Source of the DNA: Atopobiaceae bacterium
GTDB taxonomy: Bacteria > Actinomycetota > Coriobacteriia > Coriobacteriales > Atopobiaceae
Direction: 5' to 3'
NCBI GenBank assembly: GCA_022482785.1
Contig: JAKVON010000001.1
Span: 1 to 64,000 of the forward strand
DNA: 64,000 nt
Part shown: one piece after another, positions 53,784-62,831 of the stretch
Layout: each line of letters begins with the position of its first letter
How positions within the stretch are numbered: the stretch's first letter is position 1
The notes under the pieces: generated by a model
Database searches by the model: none
What the model was told of the DNA's origin: nothing
What the model saw: only the letters and a program-made list of their open reading frames with translations
Program-made: the position numbers and the translations under genes

Positions 53784-54925
53784 CCCTTCTCCCGGCCATA
53801 GAACTCCTTGACAAGACCGACGACGCGACGACGGTCCTCGGCTGACAGTCCATAATACAGGGGCAGGCGGACGAGCCGCTCGCTCTCCGATGTCGTATGG
53901 GTGTCTTCGCCGTCGAACCGGCCGAAACGCTTCCCCGCGGGAGAGCTGTGCAACGGGATGTAGTGGAACACCGCCATCACCCCCCTCTCCTTGAGGAAGG
54001 CGATGAGCGCGGTGCGCTCGGCAAGGTCGGCACACTTGAGATAGAACATGTGGGCGTTATGGACGCAGCCGTCGGGCACCGTGGGGAGCTCGATCTTGCC
54101 GGCGTCGGCCAGGGCCGCAAGCTCGTCCCGATAGTAGCGCCAGGACTCGAGCCTGTCGTCATTGATAGCGTCCGCCTGCTCGAGCTGAGCCCAGAGATAG
54201 GCGGCATTGAGGTCGCTGGGAAGGTAGCTGCTCCCACGGTCGACCCACGTGTACTTGTCTACCTGGCCACGGAAGAAGCGCTGGCGGTTCGTGCCCTTCT
54301 CGCGGATAATCTCGGCGCGCTCGACATAGTCATCGTCGTTGATCACGAGGGCGCCGCCCTCTCCCATGGAGTAGTTCTTCGTCTCGTGGAACGAATAGCA
54401 GCCGAACGTGCCGATCGTTCCAAGGGCCCTGCCCTTGTACGTGCTCATGACGCCTTGGGCGGCATCCTCGACGACGAGGATGCCATGCCGCGAGGCGATG
54501 TCGCAGATCTTGTCCATCTCGCACGAGACTCCCGCATAATGGACCGCGACGATGACCCGGGTCCGGCTGGTGATGGCACGCTCTATCCTGTCCTCGTCGA
54601 TGTTCATGGTATCGGGACGGATGTCGACGAAGACCAAGGTGGCACCCATCAGCTGGAATGCCGTTGCCGTGGAGGAGAAGGTGTAGCTCGGAAGTATGAC
54701 CTCGTCTCCGGGCTCCAGCCCCGAAAGGATGGCTGCCATCTCGAGCGCAGTGGTTCCGCTGGTCGTCAGCAGCACCTTCCGCGCACCGAACCGCCGCTCC
54801 ATCCAATCGTCGCACCGTCTGGTGAAGGGGCCGTCGCCGCATATCTTGTGATTGACTGCCGCTGCCTCGCGGACGTAGTCCAGCTCGCTACCAACATACG
54901 GCGGAATATTGAAATCAATGTTCAT
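53780..54925 (-). CDS. rffA: dTDP-4-amino-4,6-dideoxygalactose transaminase-like (RffA/WecE type)
   Basis: MNIDFNIPPYVGSELDYVREAAAVNHKICGDGPFTRRCDDWMERRFGARKVLLTTSGTTALEMAAIL; VVEDAAQGVMSTYKGRALGTIGTFGCYSFHETKNYSMGEGGAL. Confidence 0.93.
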   Translation of the reverse strand: MNIDFNIPPYVGSELDYVREAAAVNHKICGDGPFTRRCDDWMERRFGARKVLLTTSGTTALEMAAILSGLEPGDEVILPSYTFSSTATAFQLMGATLVFVDIRPDTMNIDEDRIERAITSRTRVIVAVHYAGVSCEMDKICDIASRHGILVVEDAAQGVMSTYKGRALGTIGTFGCYSFHETKNYSMGEGGALVINDDDYVERAEIIREKGTNRQRFFRGQVDKYTWVDRGSSYLPSDLNAAYLWAQLEQADAINDDRLESWRYYRDELAALADAGKIELPTVPDGCVHNAHMFYLKCADLAERTALIAFLKERGVMAVFHYIPLHSSPAGKRFGRFDGEDTHTTSESERLVRLPLYYGLSAEDRRRVVGLVKEFYGREKG

Positions 54926-55041
54926 AAGAAACCCCATAGGATAGGACGTCGCTCGCATCTGACCCACCATGCTATCTTGCGCCAGTTGCGGCAAATAGGG
55001 AAGACGCCGGCGGCAAAGTCCGCCACATGGATACAACCCTC

Positions 55042-56238
55042 CTACGCGAGACGGATGCAGTCGTTGGCCGATGCGAGCACCCGGTCGAGCTCGGACTCGT
55101 CATCCGTCGCCATGATTACCTGCCCGAAGCGATCAGTTCCGTCATGAACGGCATGGACGTGGTCACCGGGGGCGACGTCGATGCCGATCCTAGCCCCAGA
55201 CGACCTCTCGAGGGCGCGGAGCCTCGAGAGGTCGATCGTCTCGACGGTACCCGCGACATCGGAAAAGAGCAGCTTGGCCATACAGGGTTTCGAGCAGTCG
55301 GAATCGAAGCGGACCGGCTCGCCCAACGCCGCGCGAATCATCTGGGCATAGTAATCGAATCCCAGGTGCATCGAGATGAGCTCGGGAATGCAGGTGGCCC
55401 CGCATCGTCCGCCCATCTCGATGATGGATACGCCCCCATCGGGCAGGACCATGACATCCCCGTTGAAGGCGCATTCGTCCATGCCGGTTGCCTCCACGAC
55501 GAGAGCGACCTGCCTGAACAGGCTATCCCTGGTTTCTTTGGACCTCATAAGAGGAAACGAATGGCCTGAGGGGATGGTGACGGCGCCGGCACGACGGACG
55601 AACTTCTCGTGGGGCGCAAAGAGGGCGACGCTTCCCCGGGAGACGAATCCGTCGACGCCGATCTCCGTGCCGGAGACGAATTTCTCCACCACGATATGGT
55701 CGGCATGGGTGGCATTCGTCGCCGCCTGATAAGCCGCATCGAGGTCGTCGATGCGAGAGACCTTGGTGATCCCCCTGCTTCCCGAGACGTCGCACGCTTT
55801 GACCATAACGGGCAGCCCGAGGCGGATGGCAGCCCGACGGGCCTCGTCGAGCCTCCCCACGACCTCGAAAGGCGAGGTCGAAACCCCTGCCGCACGAAAC
55901 GATTCCTTCATGGCGGCTTTGTCCGTGAGATTGCGGGAAGCCGAGGCCGATATCCCGGGAAGCCCAAGCGCATCGCAGACGTGCCCGACGGTCGGGACCG
56001 AGACATCGGTGCCCGTCGTGACGATGCCGTCGATGCGCTCCTCGCGAGCGGCCTCGAGAACCGCGTCCGCATCGGTGGTGTCTATCTCATGGAAGCGGTT
56101 CGCCTCGGAAAACCCTGGGTAGTTCCCCGCGTAGCTCACGACGATGGTCTCGATGCCCATCGCACGGGCCTTGCGGATGAGAGGCACCTGGTAGATGCCG
56201 GCCCCCAGGACCATGAGCCGTTTCGCATGCGCACCCAT
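55042..56238 (-). CDS. ATP-grasp carboxylate-amine ligase-like protein
   Basis: KRLMVLGAGIYQVPLIRKARAMGIETIVVSYAGNYPGFSEANRFHEIDTTD; LPVMVKACDVSGSRGITKVSR; CAFNGDVMVLPDGGVSIIEMGGRCGATCIPELISMHLGFDYYAQM. Confidence 0.9.
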   Translation of the reverse strand: MGAHAKRLMVLGAGIYQVPLIRKARAMGIETIVVSYAGNYPGFSEANRFHEIDTTDADAVLEAAREERIDGIVTTGTDVSVPTVGHVCDALGLPGISASASRNLTDKAAMKESFRAAGVSTSPFEVVGRLDEARRAAIRLGLPVMVKACDVSGSRGITKVSRIDDLDAAYQAATNATHADHIVVEKFVSGTEIGVDGFVSRGSVALFAPHEKFVRRAGAVTIPSGHSFPLMRSKETRDSLFRQVALVVEATGMDECAFNGDVMVLPDGGVSIIEMGGRCGATCIPELISMHLGFDYYAQMIRAALGEPVRFDSDCSKPCMAKLLFSDVAGTVETIDLSRLRALERSSGARIGIDVAPGDHVHAVHDGTDRFGQVIMATDDESELDRVLASANDCIRLA

Positions 56239-57159
56239 CTAGAGGTTGACCTTGTCTCGGACGATATATTGGGGTGAGCTGTTTATAGAGAGAACGATAT
56301 CGCCGATGTACTCCCCTATTATGCCGAGCACGAGCAACACGAGGCCGAAGAAGAAGAGCATGATGCAGACGGTCGAGGTCCAGCCCATTATCATGGTCGG
56401 GTCGATGAGCTTGCGAATGATGGTGACGATTCCAGCGACGAAGCCGACGATTGAGGTCGCCAGACCGATGATCGACGCGACGCGAAGAGGCACGACGGAG
56501 TAGTTGAAATAGGCAACCCAGAGCTTGGCCATCTTCCTGAGGGTGTATCCCGAGGAACCGTACTCGCGCTTATGATGCTCGATGGTTACGTTGCCGATAT
56601 TATGGGTGGTGCGATAGAAGAGCCCGTCGACGTATGGGTTGAAGCTCTTGCAGCGAACGACCTCGTCTCTCACCCCCTTGGTAATGCACCAGAAGTTGCT
56701 CGAGCGGATGTCCTTGGGTCGCCCCAGGAGCGTTCTGGACGACACCCTATTAAACCAACTGGTGAAATTCTTTGCGGCCCCGTTAGTCGACTCACGGTAG
56801 ACCCCATACACCAGATCGTATCCCTCCTCCATCTTCCCCAGAATCACGGGAATCTGCGAGGGATGGGTCTGGAGGTCGTCATCCATCCCGATCACGTAGT
56901 CGCCCTCGGCGAAGTTCATGCCACACATGAGACCATTGTGCTGCCCGAAGTTGCGCATGAGGTTGATGCCATGGACGTTCGGATAGTCGAATCCAAGGCG
57001 CCGTATCTCGCCGAACGTGTCGTCTGACGAGCTGTCGTTCACGAGGACGAACTCGCACTCATAGCCGCCCATCTCGTCGAACTGGGCCATCGTGAGCTCG
57101 ACTACCTCGCGAATGGTATGCTCCGAGTTATAGCATGGAATGACGATCGATACGAGCAT
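56239..57159 (-). CDS. family 2 glycosyltransferase, GtrB/undecaprenyl-phosphate type with two C-terminal TMs
   Basis: MLVSIVIPCYNSEHTIREVVELTMAQF...DDDLQTHPSQIPVILGKMEEGYDLVYGVY...LVLLVLGIIGEYIGDIVLSINSSPQYIVRD. Confidence 0.93.
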   Translation of the reverse strand: MLVSIVIPCYNSEHTIREVVELTMAQFDEMGGYECEFVLVNDSSSDDTFGEIRRLGFDYPNVHGINLMRNFGQHNGLMCGMNFAEGDYVIGMDDDLQTHPSQIPVILGKMEEGYDLVYGVYRESTNGAAKNFTSWFNRVSSRTLLGRPKDIRSSNFWCITKGVRDEVVRCKSFNPYVDGLFYRTTHNIGNVTIEHHKREYGSSGYTLRKMAKLWVAYFNYSVVPLRVASIIGLATSIVGFVAGIVTIIRKLIDPTMIMGWTSTVCIMLFFFGLVLLVLGIIGEYIGDIVLSINSSPQYIVRDKVNL

Positions 57160-57168
57160 GCTTCCCTC

Positions 57169-58149
57169 TCAGTTGCCAGCGGTCAGATAGTCGAAGAAAA
57201 GCGGCAGGCCCCCCGTATGCAGGAAGAGAATGTTTTTCCCGGTCATGCCACGCTCCTCGATCAAGTCGAGCATCCCTCGGAATGCCTTCCCAGTATAGGT
57301 CGGATCCATGGGGACCGAGTTCTCGCGCAGCATCGTCTCGACGAGCTCGACGACGCGTTCGTCGACCACGCCATACCCGCCGCAGGTGTACTTCGTCTCC
57401 AGGTGGATGTGGTCGGCATAGTCCGCAGGGCACGCCAGGCCCTCCTTCTCGAAATAGCCACGCACGGTCGAGCGGAGCACCGAGAGCGCTCGGCCCTCCG
57501 GACGAGACGATATCGAAATCCCGACTATCTCGCGGCCGTCATGGGCCAGAAGGCTGCCCGCAACGAGGCCCCCCTGCGTGCAACCCGTGCCATACGGCGT
57601 GACGACGAGATCGATCGAGGTGCCCGAGGAGCGCTCCCACTCCCCTATCTCGGGATAGGCAGACGCATAGGCACGAGCGGCCGTCCCCTCGTTGCCCGTG
57701 CCGGTACGGTCCCCGTAGATGTAATAGGGGGTAAGGCCGCGGCCGGACAACAGCCGGAAGGCGCGATCGACCGTAGCCGCGATGGAGTCAGACGCGCATT
57801 CGAGCACCTCGACCCCAAAACGATCGACGATGCGGGCATTGAGCGAGTCGCCGCTCCCGCCATCGGCATCTGTCGCGACCATGACGCACGGGATTCCCTC
57901 GATGCTGCAGAGGTTCGCAAGAACGCGGCAGAGGTTCGAGCGGCGATCGCCGTACATGACGAGGGCGTCACAGCCGCGATCGCGCAGGTCCTTGACGAAC
58001 TCGCAGGCGATCCGCACCTTGTTGCCACCGAAGGAGAAGGGCAACAGGTCGTCCCTCTTCAGATAGACCGCATTGCCCCGCCGCTCGGCCTCGGCACATT
58101 CGATGCGCTGCACGGGCGTCGGGACGACGAGAGGGCTGATCATCGGCAT
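57169..58149 (-). CDS. PLP-dependent fold-II enzyme, D-cysteine desulfhydrase/ACC deaminase-like
   Basis: TPVQRIECAEAERRGNAVYLKRDDLLPFSFGGNKVRIACEFVKDLRDRGCDALVMYGDRRSNLCRVLANL; TPYGTGCTQGGLVAGSL; ILFLHTGGLPLFFDY. Confidence 0.88.
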   Translation of the reverse strand: MPMISPLVVPTPVQRIECAEAERRGNAVYLKRDDLLPFSFGGNKVRIACEFVKDLRDRGCDALVMYGDRRSNLCRVLANLCSIEGIPCVMVATDADGGSGDSLNARIVDRFGVEVLECASDSIAATVDRAFRLLSGRGLTPYYIYGDRTGTGNEGTAARAYASAYPEIGEWERSSGTSIDLVVTPYGTGCTQGGLVAGSLLAHDGREIVGISISSRPEGRALSVLRSTVRGYFEKEGLACPADYADHIHLETKYTCGGYGVVDERVVELVETMLRENSVPMDPTYTGKAFRGMLDLIEERGMTGKNILFLHTGGLPLFFDYLTAGN

Positions 58150-58205
58150 GGCACCTCCTCCGCTGGGTCGTGCGTGACATCTCTGGACCAGTATAGGGTC
58201 ACCCC

Positions 58206-60019
58206 TCAGCCGCTATGGCCAGCAAGCTGCCAGACGGGAATCGTCTCACCCTCGAGCTCGAGCGAATCAACCTGACTGCACGTCGCCGTCGCATCGTAAT
58301 GTTGGCGGAGGAACTCCAAGACCCGCGAGGCCATGGCCTCGCGGGCGATCAGATACGTCGAGGATCCGGTGAGAAGGGCCTGATATGGATTTGTCGCGCC
58401 GACGGCGGCGCACTGCGCACGTCTGAAGGGCGAGCCGGAGCCCCAGCCGCCAAGCGACATCGTACGGCTCTCAAGCTCTTCTGCGGGGAGATAGCGATGC
58501 TCGTACTCCATGTCGAACAAGGACATGACCCCTGACTCGATGACGTAATGGTCGCCTGGATGGCTTTCGACGTAGGTGCTGAAGGGTCCCGCCGCCACGT
58601 AGGATGCCTGTTGGAAGGACCTCTCGAAGCCACCGACGCTGAAGGAGGGAGCCCATCGCATGATCATCGACACCAGACAGCAGAGGAGAAGGACAGGCGG
58701 AAGGACCGATGCCACCCGTCGGGCCGCCGAAAGCCCGCCATGGGATGCGACGCCGTCGTTCTCCCCAACGGCCGAACGTCCCCGCCCGGCGAGGACGAGC
58801 CCCATCGAAAGGGCAAGAAGCCAGATGGGATCCTCGACGCGTGGCAGGAGCCTTCCGACGGCAAGAAAGTAGAGGCAGGCCGAAAACGCGACGACCAGCT
58901 CGAGGGAAAGCGGTATCCACGTCCTCCTTCTCGCGGGACGGGCAAAGGCCAGGGCAAGAATCAGCGGAAGAAGAACCTCCATCGGCGGGCACACATGCTC
59001 ACGTAGGAAGCGAAGACGGAAGCCAGGCTGGCGCCTCCACCAAAGGGCGGCACCCGCAGTTCGGCCACCTTCGCGAGGACCTGGGCATTGAACACGTCGG
59101 AATCAGCGTTCCCCCAGTTTTGGATGAGCCAATAGTCGTTTTCCGAGAGGCCGATGGCATCAAGGGTCTCCTTCGCCTCGTCGTAGCCGAGAAGCTCGTA
59201 ATCGGAGGTCTTCTGGCGTGGAACGTTGTACTCGTCCCACTGCCGCCAGCCGTCCTGCTGCCAAGTCGCGCGATCGTAGGCATGCAAGCCCCCGCAGACG
59301 AGAAGCACGACGAGCGCAGGAACGATCACGGCGGCTTTAAATGGGCCGCGAGATTTCCAGTCGCGTTCGAAAAGAAACGTCCAGGCCCACGCCAGGCACA
59401 CGAAGGCCGAGCAAGGGAGGAACATCTCGAAGCGCCAGCACATGCCCAAGGCGAGCATGCCGACGGCCGCCACCTGCCTCGAGGATGCGGCATCTCCCTC
59501 TCGAACCTCCCCCACGAGCAGACAGCCGCCGGCACTGGTCGCGAGCGCGGACACATAGGTGTAGTTGCTCGAGGCGATGCAATAGGGCATCACGAAGACG
59601 CACACGAGCCCGACGAGAATCATCCCGGAGGCAGGGCGCATGTAGGTCAGGGCCCCATAGACGAGCACGGCGAAGGCCAGGAAGGAGGAAAGGTGTTCGA
59701 CGGCAAAGAACCAGTTCGCCGAAGGCAGCAACGCATTGAGGGCATAGATCAGCTGACTCAGGGCGGCGTTCACGAACAGGCAGAGCCCCTCTCCGGGAAT
59801 CCTCCCGGAGAGATAGAGCGAAATCGACCAATCGTCATCGGTATTGCTCGGGTTGACGCAAAAGACCAGAAAGAGACAGACGACAGCCGAAAAGAAGAGG
59901 GCGAGGACGAGCCTGCGCCAACCCTTTTCCGCAAACCAGCTCGAGAGCGCATCCGCCCACCCAAGAAGGGTGTAACTAGCTGCTCTGATTTGCCGCATCA
60001 GTCCACCTTTGCCTGCCAT
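58206..60019 (-). CDS. multi-TM membrane protein, glucosyltransferase-like (frameshift ~58975)
   Basis: N-terminal ORF 58961-60019 and C-terminal ORF 58206-58994 form one continuous protein across ...FASYVSMCARR|MEVLLPLILALAFARPARR. Confidence 0.7.
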
Positions 60020-60030
60020 GCGTCATGCGA

Positions 60031-62769
60031 TTAAAAGATGTAGACCGTAGAGCCGATGGATACATTGTCAAATATCCACTTTGCGTTCTCGTGATAGAGG
60101 CGAGTGCAGCCATGCGACTCGTAGCCAGGCGTACCGTCGTAGGCATCATGGAAGCCCTGTCCGTCGTCGTTCGCAGCGTTATGCGCTCCGGTACCATCGT
60201 TGTTCACCCAGTAGTCAAAGTAGACGGTGAAATATGGGTTCGACGCGCCGGATTCCCACTTATGGTTTATCCGATAAGTACCAGTGAAAGTCGGATGCTC
60301 AGCCGTGCCGAGGTTCGAATCGAAGGCCTTCACGAGCTTGCAGCCGCTGTTCGCGTCGAAAACAAGGACGCGGCATGTCGAGCGGTCCGTGACGATGATA
60401 GAACCGGTATCGGTCGACAAAGAGCGAGCCTTGTTCGTGATGCCGGATACATACGAGGCATCGTTCTTCCAGCTTCCTTCGATTGTGTCTTCGTCGATAT
60501 AGTTAAGCGAGGCATACTTCTCGATTCTCCACGCACATGCCCTCGAATTGTTGGAGCCAATTACGTACACGGCAATAGAACCGTTACGGGCGGCGGTATC
60601 GTTCGTTCCGCTCGATCCGATAGCAAGCCCCGTCGAAGAGCTCGTTTCGATTTTCGAGATAATGACGATTCCTCCGTGGGTGCCAATTGAGAATCTCCAG
60701 AGCTGCGCGTCGGAGCCATTCGCAGTGTCCTCTTGGACGACAGTTCCCGAGAGGCTCTTTGCATCCCGAACGTCAACGTACAGTCCCGTCGAAAGGCTCA
60801 TGATCGTGTACCAGCCGCTGCCCGCCGACGAAACCCGCCATTTCTGGGCGCTCGCACCATCCTTGTCGTAGAGATGGAGAGCGGTCCGAGGGGTCTTCGA
60901 CTCCTCTGGGGCATCGAGCGCCTGATTGGTATCCGCGAGATTGAGAAAGGAATACGTCCCCTCCTCGAGAGCATCCGCGACGAGGGCTCGCCAAATCTGG
61001 GCTTTCGTCCCATTGGGAGCGTAGGTGGACACCAGTCTTCCAAGAGAGGCGATGCCACCCGAGAGGTCGAGGGCTTTCCCGGAGATGACATTCTTGAAAA
61101 CCAAACCACCGATGGAGCCCAACGACACGCGCCATTGCCCGGAGCCCGTCACCGAAGAGGCCCCGACAAGCGAGCTCTTTCCCTCTGTCAGGAAGAGGCC
61201 TGAGTTTGCATTCATAATCGAATAGGCACCGCCTGAAAGCTTTGCGATAACCCACTTCTGCGCAAGGGTGCCGTTCTTATCCCAAATCTGCACTTTTGCA
61301 TCCGACGCAGTCGAAGCGCCGTCGACATCGATGACGCGCATGGAGTCAATCGAGTTGACAAGCTGATAGAGGCCCCCATCGAGCAAAGAGGCTGCCGACA
61401 AGACCCATCTTTGGGCCTTCGACCCATTGGGATCCCATGTCTGGACGCGCCCGCCATTCTTGGCAAGAGCACCGGAAAGGTCAACGGCCATTCCGTTCAG
61501 GGCGGAGGAAAGCGACCAGGTCCCGTCTGAGTTTGTCCGGATGCTCCACAGCTGTGCAGCCGTCCCATTTGCCGCGTACTGCCACAGGCTCGTCCCGGAT
61601 GACCTGTTTGCCCCCGGGATATCAAGCACTTTCCCCGAAACCGCTGACTTCACCGTATAGTAGCCGGTACGAGAGTCATAGGCAACGTCCCACTTCTGCG
61701 CGCTGCTCCCATTCGACGCGTAGAGCTGAACAGCGGCCCCATCGTCAACGGATCCCCCCGCAACGTCGAGGACCATGCCGGCGTTCACCGCAGACTTGAC
61801 CGTGTAGACGCCAGAGGCAATCGTACTGGCCACCCTGGAAAGTGTCCAGAGCTGGGCAGCCGTGCCATTCGAGCTATAGACCTGAACATTCGATCCGTTG
61901 GCGGTGCCGCCACCCGAAACGTCGAGCATCAGGCCATTGAGAACCGAGCGAAGCGCAAAACTGCCGTTCTCGTCCTTGAGAAAATCCCAGAGTTGGGCCT
62001 TGGTGCCGTTGGCTTCGTATACCTGGACGTTCGTCCCAGAGGCCATCCCGGCACCGGCCACGTCAAGGGCAAGGCCGCTGACTGCGCTGTAGATGATGTA
62101 ATGGCCATCGGCCTTGACAACGCGCCAGCGCTGCGCTTGGGTGGAGTTCGCATCAAATATCTGGACGTTTGCACCGTCGGACATGCTGCCGCCCGAGATA
62201 TCAAGGGATTTCCCTGAAGTCTTTGACGTGATGGTATAGGCACCCTCGTCAACCGTCGCACTGGAAAAGGAAGGGGTTGAGGCGACATCGGCCTCCGTTG
62301 AAGCCGCCTCGGAAGTCGAAGTGACCTTCCCCTCCGAAGAGGAGGACGTGGTTGGAGTCGGCTGCGGTGCATCCGAAGGGTTGTTGGAAGTCGACACGCC
62401 TTTTGACTCGGACGAGGAGCTGGATGAGACGCCGCCGCCCGTGGCGGCAGGCGCAGAAGGCGTTACGGAGCCACTCGGCGAGGTGCTCGTTGTCTGCCCG
62501 GCTTCGGAGGATTCCGCTGAGCTCGACGTGGAGGACTCCGACGAGGAGGACGATGCGGATATCGGAGACGAGCCTGCAGTGGCAGCATCCCCTACAGGAA
62601 CGGTGGCATTCAGATTATCTGAGGCGGAATCGGAAACCGCTGCTTCCATTCCGAAAGCCTGGGTTTGGACGGAAAAGCAAAGTGCGGCGGCAACGACAAG
62701 GAAGAAAACCAGGCATGGATGGAAAGAACCGCCCCTCGCTTTGCGAACTCCTACAAAAGCCATGCGCAC
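60031..62769 (-). CDS. secreted L,D-transpeptidase (YkuD-like) with ~12 ricin-B-type QxW repeats and Ser-rich linker
   Basis: signal peptide; Ser/Thr-rich linker; AQRW/AQLW/AQLW/AQKW/AQLW/AQRW/AQKW/GQW/AQIW/AQKW/AQLW/ACAW repeats; C-terminal GYESHGCTRLYHENAKWIFDNVSIGSTVYIF. Confidence 0.88.
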   Translation of the reverse strand: MRMAFVGVRKARGGSFHPCLVFFLVVAAALCFSVQTQAFGMEAAVSDSASDNLNATVPVGDAATAGSSPISASSSSSESSTSSSAESSEAGQTTSTSPSGSVTPSAPAATGGGVSSSSSSESKGVSTSNNPSDAPQPTPTTSSSSEGKVTSTSEAASTEADVASTPSFSSATVDEGAYTITSKTSGKSLDISGGSMSDGANVQIFDANSTQAQRWRVVKADGHYIIYSAVSGLALDVAGAGMASGTNVQVYEANGTKAQLWDFLKDENGSFALRSVLNGLMLDVSGGGTANGSNVQVYSSNGTAAQLWTLSRVASTIASGVYTVKSAVNAGMVLDVAGGSVDDGAAVQLYASNGSSAQKWDVAYDSRTGYYTVKSAVSGKVLDIPGANRSSGTSLWQYAANGTAAQLWSIRTNSDGTWSLSSALNGMAVDLSGALAKNGGRVQTWDPNGSKAQRWVLSAASLLDGGLYQLVNSIDSMRVIDVDGASTASDAKVQIWDKNGTLAQKWVIAKLSGGAYSIMNANSGLFLTEGKSSLVGASSVTGSGQWRVSLGSIGGLVFKNVISGKALDLSGGIASLGRLVSTYAPNGTKAQIWRALVADALEEGTYSFLNLADTNQALDAPEESKTPRTALHLYDKDGASAQKWRVSSAGSGWYTIMSLSTGLYVDVRDAKSLSGTVVQEDTANGSDAQLWRFSIGTHGGIVIISKIETSSSTGLAIGSSGTNDTAARNGSIAVYVIGSNNSRACAWRIEKYASLNYIDEDTIEGSWKNDASYVSGITNKARSLSTDTGSIIVTDRSTCRVLVFDANSGCKLVKAFDSNLGTAEHPTFTGTYRINHKWESGASNPYFTVYFDYWVNNDGTGAHNAANDDGQGFHDAYDGTPGYESHGCTRLYHENAKWIFDNVSIGSTVYIF

Positions 62770-62831
62770 CTGTGCCCTTCTTTGAATGCCTGCATCGGTT
62801 CTTTACAGGATACTATCAGGATATATTTACC

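Noticed and set aside
53897-55147. 416-aa plus-strand ORF antisense to rffA
   Set aside because: Shadow ORF.
60500-62250. CRISPR-like periodicity in the repeat-rich gene
   Set aside because: The periodicity is in protein-coding QxW repeats with divergent DNA, not identical repeats with spacers.
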